Source: Dysidea avara (lineage: Eukaryota; Porifera; Demospongiae; Dictyoceratida; Dysideidae). From it: 64,000 nt of DNA. The notes under the pieces are model-generated. The model had not been told where the DNA came from. It saw only the letters and a program-made list of their open reading frames with translations, and searched no databases. This document shows, piece by piece, positions 1-9,261 of the stretch. Position 1 is the stretch's first letter. Every line of letters begins with the position of its first letter. Made by a program: the position numbers and the translations under genes. The stretch lies in the NCBI RefSeq assembly GCF_963678975.1, contig NC_089275.1:13981682-14045681 (forward strand). Direction: 5' to 3'.

Positions 1-62
1 AAGTTCCTATTTTGGCACATTAGCTATAACAATTATTTTGCTCAATGCCAAAGTAGGAACTT
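1..62. repeat. Short inverted repeat (hairpin), possibly cut by window edge
   Basis: Bases 1-17 are complementary to 46-62 over all 17 positions, with one G-U pair, around a 28-nt loop. This is the shape of a tiny MITE or a hairpin RNA precursor. The left arm begins at base 1, so the arms may extend beyond the window. No transcript evidence is available. Confidence 0.6.
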
Positions 63-156
63 TCCCACAGAGCTATGCTGAAATACCACTACTTTTTATT
101 GCATAGATCCCTAGTTTATTTATAAATTAACAATTTTTAAAATACTAGTTATATGT

Positions 157-255
157 ACTGCTTTGTAAAATGTAGTGTACCACATCAAATAACAATAAAA
201 ACTAAAGCAAAATAAAACAGGCCTGGTCACCTGGTCAACTTCGGGGAGTTGTTAG
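157..255. repeat. Dispersed repeat, copy 1 (copy 2 at 17,163-17,255)
   Basis: This stretch aligns with 17,163-17,255. Shared blocks include AAATGTAGTGTACCACA and a second block around CCTGGT-ACTTGGTCAA. The family is not recognised. In copy 1 it directly abuts the degenerate 3'-end motif of the composite repeat. Confidence 0.55.
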
Positions 256-546
256 ACTTACCAAGCTACATGGTAGTGGGCCGTGTGGCCCAAGAAGCCA
301 GCGTACCACCCTGAGTAATTCTAATCCAAAACAGCCAAGCTGTAAAAAAAGAGTGTGGCCCTCACAAAGGCTATGGTGAAAAAAGATGTGAAAAATTTTG
401 GCACCAAATCCACCTGAATTGTCGTCATTAAAATTTTTACCATTAACCTACCATCACAGCCATTTCTTGGCCGCCACCTTGGATTTCACATCTTTTTTCA
501 CCATAGAGGCTGCACTCTTTTTTACAGCTTGGCTGTTTGGATTAGA
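256..546 (-). mobile_element. Internally deleted composite repeat: 3'-end motif plus foldback
   Basis: Bases 320-546 form a foldback with long complementary arms; the outer ends read TCTAATCCAAAACAGCC and its reverse complement. The same foldback starts both large composite repeats at 8,727 and 35,007. Immediately to its left, 262-315 matches, in reverse orientation, the last 70 or so bases of those composites (shared GGCCCAAGAAGCC core). Read on the - strand the order is foldback then 3' end, as in the large copies but without the minisatellite. This looks like an internally deleted, non-autonomous derivative. Confidence 0.65.
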
Positions 547-699
547 AAGTATATAGCTAGAAGGATCTGAATCAGATAAAAGTCCAGGAGAGACATCGAT
601 TTCCAAGTTTCTATTTGCTCTGCGGTCAGTGCATGTGAGTTACATATTACATATGAAAATAAAATTGCTATATAATACTTTGGATGTTTTGTCCTGTTT

Positions 700-1060
700 G
701 CCATTTCTTGGCTGGTACATGCCTTTGGCGCATCCTTCCTGTCACACCATGTGGTAGTACAAGTTGTCCATTAACTCATCTCCAGGTTCTAGCATTTGTA
801 GGGGCTCACTTAGCTCGATTGTCTTCTGATCAGCTATTGATCCTTCGTAACTTTTGAGACACAAATGTTATGGCTCTACTTAGTGTAAATCCTATCAATA
901 CTTTAACAGTATTTCTGTTTTTATAATTGGAAATGTGTACAGTGTAAGCCTGACCTAGAGGTGATGAAGGTTGCTCTATAAAAAACTCTATTATAACCTG
1001 GATACTGTTTTTTGAAAATCTTATATTTGTTAACAACATGCATTCCATAATGGGAATCGT
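700..1060 (-). pseudogene. DDE_Tnp_4-type transposase relic, catalytic-region fragment
   Basis: The - strand reads a 72-residue open segment (1,048 down to 830) containing SNYKNRNTVKVLIGFT. This resembles the conserved NYK-x-HNTVKxLIGITP block of DDE_Tnp_4 (Harbinger/ISL2EU-like) transposases. A frame change beyond 830 leads to a segment reading LEPGDELMDN, like the family's LxPGDxxMADRGF block, and then a stop. No intact gene remains. A coiled-coil ORF on the same strand at 4,028-4,204 could be its N-terminal part, which would make the LINE between them a later insertion. The family call rests on motif memory only. Confidence 0.55.
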
Positions 1061-1200
1061 TCAATAGGTTTAAAGTTGTGGCAAAGCAAATTTGTCCAAG
1101 TCACTGTTATGCATGACACAGATGATTGTGAGACAGCAAATTGGCTGGCCAATTCTAACTATGGATATTCCACCAGTCGCAGTAATGTTATAAACGACTC

Positions 1201-1467
1201 GTGTGTCTGATATATCGTCCACCTAACTGTTCTGATCAATATAATACCTCACTCATGGCATACCTCAATTCATTCGATAGTACCCAAAACATTGGTTTAT
1301 TGGGAGATTTAAATTTTCCTGACATAGACTGGAGTATCTACAGTGGTAGTTCCCCCACAGCTGATGATTTCGCAGAAGTAGTATTTGGACTCAATTTGAT
1401 TCAATGCATAACTGGCCCCACGCATCGCGCTGGGAACACCCTAGACATAGCCTTGTCTAATATTTAG
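1201..1467 (+). pseudogene. LINE 1 endonuclease (APE/EEP) domain, C-terminal part
   Basis: The 88-residue reading frame contains LIYRPPN and LLGDLNFPDIDW, the characteristic motifs of APE-type endonucleases of non-LTR retrotransposons, which nick target DNA to prime reverse transcription. The frame ends at TAG 1,465-1,467. The domain's conserved SSDHYL motif appears in the next frame at about 1,516-1,533, which shows a +1 frameshift. The N-terminal half of the endonuclease is missing. There is no credible start codon; the frame opens after an upstream stop. Confidence 0.75.
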
Positions 1468-1469
1468 TG

Positions 1470-3178
1470 GCCTTCAACATATTGAAACCTGCACAAACCT
1501 ACCACCCAACCTCTCATCTGACCATTATTTGATAAAACTTCTCATTAACCATGTCCTCAGCAAACCTACAAAAATACGTATACAAAGATTAGATTACAAT
1601 AAAGCTAACTGGGAGGACATGAACCAATTCCTTACAGAATATGACTTTACCTTAGCATTGAATTCTAAAAATGTCGAATTTATCTGGCTATACCTGAAAA
1701 CTGCCATAAATAGTGCTTTAAATCTATATGTTCCTAATATCTCTATTAAAGAATCAAATCATCCCAAGTGGTTTAACCCAACAATCCGTCACAAAATCAA
1801 GTGCCTCCGCACTGCTAAGAGACAACTTGTGAGACATCCTACAGAAAGGAAAAGACTTAAAGTGGAGGATCTACAAAGGGAATTACAACAGATGATAACT
1901 GAAGCAAAGCATGATTATGAAACAAATCTAGCTTTATTCTATGCTCACAGTAATAGTAACAAAATTTTTAAATATATATCAAGTATCAAAGGGCGAGAAA
2001 GCTTTCCTGCTAAAATGTACCACATAAATGAATCAGCATCCACTGACTTGGAAAAAGCTCAACTATTTAACAATTATTTCCACTCAGTTTTTCCTACATT
2101 TACAGGTTCAACATCATCTGTATCTGACTTACAATCAAGCAGTGTCACTCCTCATGTTCAAGATATTCTGTTTTCTGATTCTGACGTCCTTGACTTACTT
2201 ATATCTCTTGACGAAACCAAAGCTTGTGGCATTGACAGCTTTAGCCCAAAAATCTTCAAATACTGTGCAGGGCCACTACTTCATATAATTTGCCATCTTT
2301 TTCACACGAGTATATCATGCAGTTTTAATCCTCTTGACTGGCGCACTCATTGTGTGGTTTCTGTGTACAAATCTGGGGACAAAAGTTCTGTGAGCAACTA
2401 CAGACCCATCTCACTGTTATGTATTTTATCGAAGGTTCTAGAAAGAATTGTGTATAATAATATAATTAATCGTGTCAGAGAACAATCCACCAAACATCAG
2501 TTTGGTTTCCTTCCTAGAAGATCTACGTTACAGCAGTTACTAGTATTTGCAGAAAACGTCTTTGAACCTAACAAATGTGAAGTGGATGTAGTATACACGG
2601 ATTTCAAGAAAGCTTTTGACTCTGTCTCTCACCACCACTTACTTGGCAAATTACTAACCTTTGGAATAACTGGTAAAGCAAGACAGTGGTTTGAAGCATA
2701 TCTACACAATCGCTATCAATGTGTCAAGATAGGAGATTCACTGTCAGAATTATGTTATGTACATTCAGGGGTGCCCAAAGGAAGTGTCTTAGGACCTTTG
2801 TTATTCGTCATTTTCATTAACAACCTACCCGAATTCATTCAATTTGCAACTCCTTTTATATACGCTGATGACACCAAACTTCTATATGCAATTAGATCTC
2901 GTGAAGATACTGCAAAGTTACAAACTGATATCAACAGAGCTTCTAATTGGAGCACCCTGACTGACTTACCTTTCCACGAATCCAAATTTATTCATTTACG
3001 TTTCTTCTCGACTACAACAGTCCCTCCTACATACACCATCAATGGAAATCCTATTAAATGTCTAGCACAGCATAAAGATCTTGGAGTAACATTCACATCT
3101 GACTTCAGCTGGTCAGCACACTATAACAACATATGTACGAAAGCTTACCAAACCTTAGGACTTATCAGAAGAACATTC
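1470..3178 (+). pseudogene. LINE 1 reverse transcriptase
   Basis: This roughly 560-residue open frame carries the end of the endonuclease, a linker and a reverse transcriptase. Visible RT motifs in order are [52 protein letters not shown] and the catalytic FIYADDTK. These place it in the CR1/Jockey/L2 group of LINEs; the exact clade was not determined. The frame stops at TAG 3,179-3,181, and the same frame reopens at once, with homology to the - strand LINE at 17,938-18,621 continuing across the stop. The TAG is therefore a nonsense mutation, not the natural end. Confidence 0.85.
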
Positions 3179-3181
3179 TAG

Positions 3182-3766
3182 GTTAACAGTGCTGAGGCAA
3201 AGAAACGTCTATACCTAGCACTAGTCAGATCACAACTATTATATTGTTCACAATTATTGAGGCCTCAACTAATAAGAGACATTACTGCACTAGAACGCAT
3301 TCAACGAAGAGCCACTAAATATATCCTTAACGATTATACATCCTCATACAAACTCAGACTGGAACAACTGCATCTCCTGCCTCTCATGTATCACTACGAA
3401 CTCCAAGATATACTGTTTCTAATAAAATCATTAAAGTCACCCACTGATAATTTTAACATCTACAACTACATTACTTTTGCAAGAGGCAACACCAGATCTG
3501 GGATTAACCAAAAACTGAATCATCCAAGGACATCATCAGTAACACAACATCATTTTTACTTTAACAGGATAGCCAGACTATACAATTACTTACCAGTCAT
3601 TGATCTTTCACTATCTACCAACACAATTAAATATCGTTTAACTAACTACTTATGGTCGCATTTTACTAATAACTTCAACCCTGAGAGAGCTTGTACATTT
3701 CACCTTTTGTGCCCTTGCCACCGCTGCTCTAGAGCGCCAATTTCTACCAATTTTAACAAACTCTAG
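3182..3766 (+). pseudogene. LINE 1 RT C-terminal region with Cys motif
   Basis: This is in the same frame as the RT segment, beyond the premature TAG. It aligns throughout with the - strand LINE 2 protein: both contain ALERIQRRATK/CFERIQRRATK-like blocks and end in a CPCxxC motif (CPCHRC here, CPCSKC in LINE 2). The natural stop is at 3,764-3,766. The function of the C-terminal region is not known; the Cys cluster may bind nucleic acid. Confidence 0.75.
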
Positions 3767-3843
3767 CTATCTATTGTAATTATAAGTAACTAACAGTTGT
3801 AATTATTAGTTATTGCTCTGTATTGTATGTATGTTTCTTTGGC

Positions 3844-3893
3844 AGTGGGTATCTATTACCCACTGACCTTTAATGCAGTCCTGAACTGCATTA
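3844..3893 (+). other. Paired 3' UTR hairpins of LINE 1
   Basis: Two perfect stem-loops lie just before the A-rich tail. The first has an 8-bp stem (3,844-3,851 with 3,857-3,864) and a 5-nt loop. The second has a 9-bp stem (3,871-3,879 with 3,885-3,893) and a 5-nt loop. Terminal stem-loops in CR1/L2-like LINEs are thought to be recognised by the element's own RT. LINE 2 has an equivalent pair with different sequence. Confidence 0.75.
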
Positions 3894-4027
3894 AAAAGTA
3901 AAAAAAACAAAAAAAAAACTGTTCTAACAAAGGAAGTTTTTGAGATCACCCACAATACATTTCATCAAAATCATTTTTATATTTTTTTCTTTTCAAATCC
4001 TCATTATTTCTCCAAGACTACTGTACT

Positions 4028-4204
4028 TCATAAAAAGTATCCAAGTTGCATAGTTTGGGATGCCTGTAATGTTTCAAAACAAAATAATTGCTTTTCTGAT
4101 TTATTTTTAGCTTGGTGCAGTTTATTCTCCAGTTCCCTAATCCTTAACTCCAATTCACAGACTTTGCTTTCCAAAGCATGGAATTCACTTGATTGTGAGT
4201 CCAT
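4028..4204 (-). CDS. Short coiled-coil ORF, probable N-terminal remnant of a DDE transposase
   Basis: This 58-residue frame runs from ATG (4,204) to TGA (4,028). Residues about 10-35 are rich in Leu, Glu and Lys with heptad-like spacing (ALESKVCELELRIRELENKL), suggesting a coiled coil, followed by FCFETLQ. DDE_Tnp_4 transposases often have such a coiled coil before an 'F-x-E/F' segment, and a fragment resembling the catalytic part of such a transposase lies on the same strand at 700-1,060. Linking the two is inference. It could also be a chance ORF. Confidence 0.35.
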   Translation of the reverse strand: MDSQSSEFHALESKVCELELRIRELENKLHQAKNKSEKQLFCFETLQASQTMQLGYFL

Positions 4205-5924
4205 GACACAGTGTCATGTAAAAGCTACAAAATCTTGTACAACTTTTAGCAAATGTTGCTTGTCAGACATTTGTGAGCTCAAGTGTGAAGGCTACGGCCA
4301 TTGTCAATGGTCAACAGAAGAGGTTCACTAGGTTAGTCATTTCTATAAACTAGGATAGCCATGGTTAGAATCTTACAAAGTGTTTATGTTCACAATTAAT
4401 CCTCAAAAATTTGATATTATATTTGTCCAACTTTAAGCTAGCATTTAGCATATAGGGCTATGCAATTATATCGATTACCATAGATCAAGAAATTTCAGGT
4501 TATAAAATTGCCATGAAATTAATATGAAGTCTTTTTAATTTTGAATAGTTAAGATACACACAGTACAAAAAAATATTTTTATGCAAAAAATTATGGATGC
4601 AGTGAATAATTACTTTCGCATACTCATACAATCTTCCCAGATGGAAATAGCTATAGCGACAAAAGTATATAACACGGACAGTAACTTAATGTGTATTTTA
4701 TACCGCTTTCTCCGCATCTTTACAGGTAAACTGGCAACCATCCGTAAGATCAGCTGTGGAGCCTCGATTTAGTGGAGCGTATTACAAATTAAACCAGAAG
4801 ATCAATGCTATACCAGCTGGAACCAATGCATGCTAGCTACACTGTATATGCATATGTAAAGATCCTCGCTACGTAGCCATACACATGATTATTATTGTGT
4901 TGTCACATACACAATGGCATATTATGCTGAGAAAGTCCCAAGTTAAAGCTATTATGTTAGTGTCATTAATTTTGTATATCAATCTTTTATAACTCCTATA
5001 ACTTAAAAGAGTACTAAGCCACGAGAAAACTACCAGAATTCATCCACTTCATAGTCAATTGTTTTTTATTGTTGTTCAGTATAGTGAAAGCTGCAGGCAC
5101 ACACATGTAGGTGTTAATCTTCACTGCTCAAAAATAATAGCTAACTAGTGATACAGGTGCAGCTACGCATGCAAAATGGGATCTCTGGCTAGCATCAGTC
5201 CTCAATCAATACTGTCATCTCATCGTGAGAGTAAAACAAGGCAGGTTTTTTGGTATCATGGGTGCCGCCCACACCTTTGTTGTTCCTACTGTAGTACTTG
5301 TGATGACAGTATGTCATTAGTGGTTAATTGAGGGGCCGGAATCAGTCAACTGTATTACAGCATCTCAACCTCAAGTCTCCAACGCTATGTTTTTCCTTTG
5401 GGTGGGGGAAAGTGTGCATTTCCCCCAATCAGATACAATAGCTACTAATATTATAGGGCACGTGATAACTATCCATTCGGGCCCGTGAGTGATAAACCCT
5501 TTGTCTTGGGGAGCCTAGCTGAGACGATCTGGGATGTTTTGAGAGTTATATTGTGCGGACGCCCATGCATGACATTCCCCATTATTCTTATCTATCATAT
5601 ATCTTAACCTATACAACAAACTTACTACAATCAGTGCTAGTCACCTCGCCAGTTAAGCCGACATTTCTCTTCTGATCTATATAACTGAAACAATTAGAGT
5701 ACGTACTACTACAGGTAATTTGTGGCTGTGCGGGCGGGCGCCTAGCTATCTGCTTGATTGTACGTTTGATCACTGCACGTACGGCATAATAACACTTTTG
5801 AAAAACCTAAATAAACCATTAGCTAGCTAACCATTTTCCCCCCCGTTTAAAGTACTGATGTAATGACTTAACAACACAATCTGACAGTGGCAGTGACTGA
5901 CAGGGGCGTGCCAAGGGGATTTCC
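4205..5924. other. No recognisable gene
   Basis: I see no convincing coding region, RNA gene or tandem array here. Open frames are short and of low complexity. Confidence 0.5.
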
Positions 5925-5944
5925 AGGGGTTTCAGGAAACCCCT
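5925..5944. repeat. 20-bp near-perfect palindrome
   Basis: AGGGGTTTC-AG-GAAACCCCT has 9-bp perfect arms around a 2-nt centre. It lies in a locally GC-richer patch that may be the edge of an unrecognised repeat. The sequence to 6,338 contains a 111-residue open frame with no recognisable features. Confidence 0.5.
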
Positions 5945-6338
5945 ACTGAAATTGTCGGTAGCAAGCAAAGCCCAGGCCAGTGTGTCGCTGCTGATTTGTT
6001 GGCAAACGCAAAAATCAGCCCGAGTACATCATTATTATTGCAGTGGAGGATCTGGTGGGAGTGTCTGTACAGCCCTCTCCAAACAGCTTCCCTCGCAACT
6101 CTCAAACAATATAATTATTATACAAGATCGAAATACTAGTCTAATAGAGCAGTCAGTGACACACTCTGATAGAACAGTCACTAACACTCCTGCACAGTTG
6201 CTTGGTATGAAAACTTGCATCTACAACAATATGCCATGGGCACACTTAGCCTGCTACGTAAATGAGATTTTTAATTTGTATGAATAGTAATTCTATAGCT
6301 ATTCAATTTACTTTGGCTCATGAGACATAACTGAACTA

Positions 6339-6863
6339 CGACATGATTTAGTCATTCAGTCTTTGGTCGACAGTTTCATCAGGGTTTACATTGACTTGCC
6401 CTATATCCGGGTTTATGCTGACCTTCCTAACTTGCGAGCCAGTGAGTCACCCCCATCTACACTTCCACCTAATGTGATTGTGACCCCCTTTAGACCAGAC
6501 ATTGTTATCCATAATACCGTCACTTCTAGTATACTTTTATTTGAACTGACATGTCCATTGGACAGCGCCCACCATCTTGAGCAGGCTAGATCTCGCAAAC
6601 AAAATAAGGCTGAATACCACCAAATTCTATCAGAGCTAGATTGGTTAAATGTTACCAACTTTTATGAGACTCTTGAGATCAGCGTTTTAGGTCACTTCCA
6701 GCAATTTTCAGTCACTAACACTTACAATGTACTACATTTTATTGATAAGGACATCAATATCACAAGGTCACTGGTTCGACGGATGCTGGATGATGCCTCG
6801 AAGGTTTGTATGGCTGCATCCCAGAGGATTTTTATGGCAAGGGATTGCCGAGAGTGGTTGTGA
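6339..6863 (+). pseudogene. C-terminal PD-(D/E)XK-like endonuclease tail of a non-LTR retroelement
   Basis: The frame reads about 175 residues to TGA at 6,861-6,863. It contains RPDIVIHN, then LLFELTCPLD and ARSRKQNKAEYHQ. The spacing PD...ELT...K fits the restriction-like endonuclease found C-terminal to RT in R2/NeSL/CRE-type elements, where it nicks the target site. Earlier RT sequence is absent, and upstream stops in the same frame show 5' truncation. No poly(A) tail is evident, though the 3' flank is T-rich (about 6,880-6,930). It is probably a dead 3' fragment, although a domesticated stand-alone domain cannot be excluded. Confidence 0.6.
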
Positions 6864-7203
6864 TAATGTACTTGTAATTTAATATATTTGTTTTGTTTTG
6901 TAATCGTTGTTTTTGTTTGTAATTGTAATTACTTTTCTCCCTTGCCATGCCCACGTTGGTATCACTTGATCACCAGCCTTGTGGTCGCATGTGACCGAGG
7001 GTTACTGAATTTGTAAATGTATATACATGTCTCATTTATTATGATGGTTTCAACTCAACACTGATGACAGCCACTGATTACCTTAAACTTAAGTGGTATT
7101 CTACAGCTAATCTACTAGCTGGTTAGCGGCCTGGGTATATTATGTATTATGTTACTACTGATGGAGGCAACACAATTATAATTAATTTTGTTAAAGATAC
7201 AAA

Positions 7204-7309
<106 letters not shown>

Positions 7310-7719
7310 CAAGAGTCACGTTTTGTTAGTTTTAAGGCTCTTAGAAGTACTTAATGTTATTACTATAGGAATTTTAGAACTAAAATATGACACACAGTAT
7401 ATGCTCAGTTCTATAAGTATGATGTGCACTGAGCCAGCAAAACAGGACATGTGGGTACATAAATTTTTTCTGTTTTTTTTCAAAATATGACTCACAACAG
7501 TTTATGGTGGCCATCAAACTATAGCCATGAAATTTTCAAGTCAGAACTTTTTAAAGTTTAATTGGCTCTGTATATAATACTATGTCAGTATGTAGATATT
7601 GTAATACTAAAATACAATCTGCTATCTAGTGATGAGCTGTAGTTTGTGCCCACATGCCTGGTTTATACACGCTAACCACATTATGGTAGACAGGGCCTCA
7701 CTTATGCATTGAATATATA

Positions 7720-7931
7720 TGGTGATCAATTGTAAACTTGTAGTCACGGATATTACCAAAAGTAGCTACTGTGATTAGTTCTCATGCCATCCCTCCCTAA
7801 GGGCATTGTAAACAATACGTCACATTAGCTAACATGAAATGTAGCAATGATTACAATTATACCTACAGTAACTGATAATCATACATGTATGGTATATAGT
7901 TAATCACTTCATTACTCCTTGTTCTTTGTTA
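7720..7931. repeat. Dispersed repeat, about 210 bp, copy 1 (copy 2 at 15,799-16,002)
   Basis: The two copies share long identical blocks, for example around CATCCCTCCCTAAGGG, AACAATACGTCACATTAGC and TACATGTATGGTATATAG, and differ mainly by small indels. They lie in the same orientation 8.1 kb apart. No coding capacity or terminal repeats were recognised. Confidence 0.8.
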
Positions 7932-7981
7932 ACATACCAGAATGTATTAATAGTTCAAGTATTTTTTGTTTCATAAAGTAA

Positions 7982-8147
7982 ATGACATTCATTAGTTTGA
8001 TACACTGAAGCCATATAGATTATATCTACAGAATCCCTTCACAGCATACTGCCTCAGTGATTGACATGTTCATATAATGACATTCATTGACCACATAGAT
8101 TTTATTTATGTGAATCCCTTCACAGCACACAGTTTGCTGACTGCCAT
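7982..8147. repeat. Diverged tandem duplication of about 95 bp
   Basis: Two adjacent units both start with TGACATTCATT, contain CATAGATT and GAATCCCTTCACAGCA, and end near CATG. The rest of the interval to 8,725 shows no gene. Confidence 0.6.
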
Positions 8148-8726
8148 GATAGTAAAGAACTCATAATATAAGATATCAATATTATATGATATTATGCATG
8201 TTATATACATGCAGTTCATCTTACAGTCAACCGGCTGGATGTACATATTGCAGCAGTGATATCACTTGCACAGCATCAACAAGATTATGTAACAGAAATA
8301 ACATCATGTTACATAATACCTTACACTATATTATAGCTGTGCTATTGAAGCTCTTACAAATGCCAAAAATGACTAGTCCAGTTAATATCACCTTACAGTA
8401 TTTTTGTCAAATAGTGTATAGCTAGAAGTTCAGTATGTCTCACAGCTTATGACCTACGTAGATTGCGCAGTGCTACATGTGTGTTTGTGATTACGGCAAG
8501 TTGAAGGCTTTAAGGCTATGAGCCACCTGTATAAAAAACTGCCTCACTAAAAAAGCCAACTTTAAACTACAGATCCCTTGACGGGACATTTATATATTAA
8601 TCCACTGTCAAAAGCAGCCACCTGCATACCAGTTCAGCCCAGAAGCTGCTGTTTTAGATAAGTTCCACTGTACAGGTACTTTAATCTCTTCTCAGAACTT
8701 TCCCTGAACACACTGGTAATATATTA

Positions 8727-9048
8727 TCTAATCAAAAACAGCCAAGCTGTAAAAAAAGGTGCGGCCCCCAAAAAGGCCATGGTGAAAAAAGATGTGAAAT
8801 CCAAGGTGGTGGCCAAGAAATGGCTGTGATGGTAGGTTAATGGTTACATTTTAATAACAACAATTCAGGTGAATTTGGTGCCAAGACCAAGCGGCACAAA
8901 ATTCACCTGAATTGTCGTTATTAAAATGTAACCATTAACCTACCATCACAGCCATTTCTTGGCCGCCACCTTGGATTTCACATCTTTTTTCACCATGGCC
9001 TTTTTGGGGGCCGCACCTTTTTTTACAGCTTGGCTGTTTTTGATTAGA
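8727..9048. repeat. Foldback terminus of composite copy A
   Basis: Two arms of about 150 bp are near-perfect reverse complements, running from TCTAATCAAAAACAGCC to the mirrored GGCTGTTTTTGATTAGA. The same foldback occurs at 320-546 and 35,007-35,325. ORFs in it are by-products of the palindrome. Confidence 0.85.
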
Positions 9049-9261
9049 TATCACTTCTTTTTGTATTTGTATACTGCAAAGCCGGCCTATGGCTGGCTTT
9101 GGGGCTTTTTTAACCGATGTGTTTTTTTCTTTACTACAGGAAGAAGAAAAGAACTTAAAGAAGAATTTTAGTACTTCAATTATTTTTGATTTTATTAGTA
9201 ATTATACAAATTATATACATATATTTATTACATACCCATTATTCCCCACAGGATATTTTTT

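Larger units (their letters stand above)
1180..3920 (+). mobile_element. CR1-like non-LTR retrotransposon (LINE 1), 5'-truncated, slightly degenerate
   Basis: The element contains the C-terminal half of an APE-type endonuclease, a full reverse transcriptase, a C-terminal Cys motif, a 3' UTR with two hairpins and an A-rich tail ending near 3,920. Only two lesions are seen in the coding part: a +1 frameshift near 1,467 and an in-frame TAG at 3,179. Upstream of 1,201 the frame is closed by a stop, so the 5' end is lost or decayed. The element lies between two - strand fragments resembling one transposase, suggesting that it inserted into it. A relative on the - strand lies at 17,820-18,650. Confidence 0.85.

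Noticed and set aside
5952-6287. 111-residue ORF
   Set aside because: Low-complexity composition, no recognisable motif, and separated by stops from the endonuclease tail downstream.
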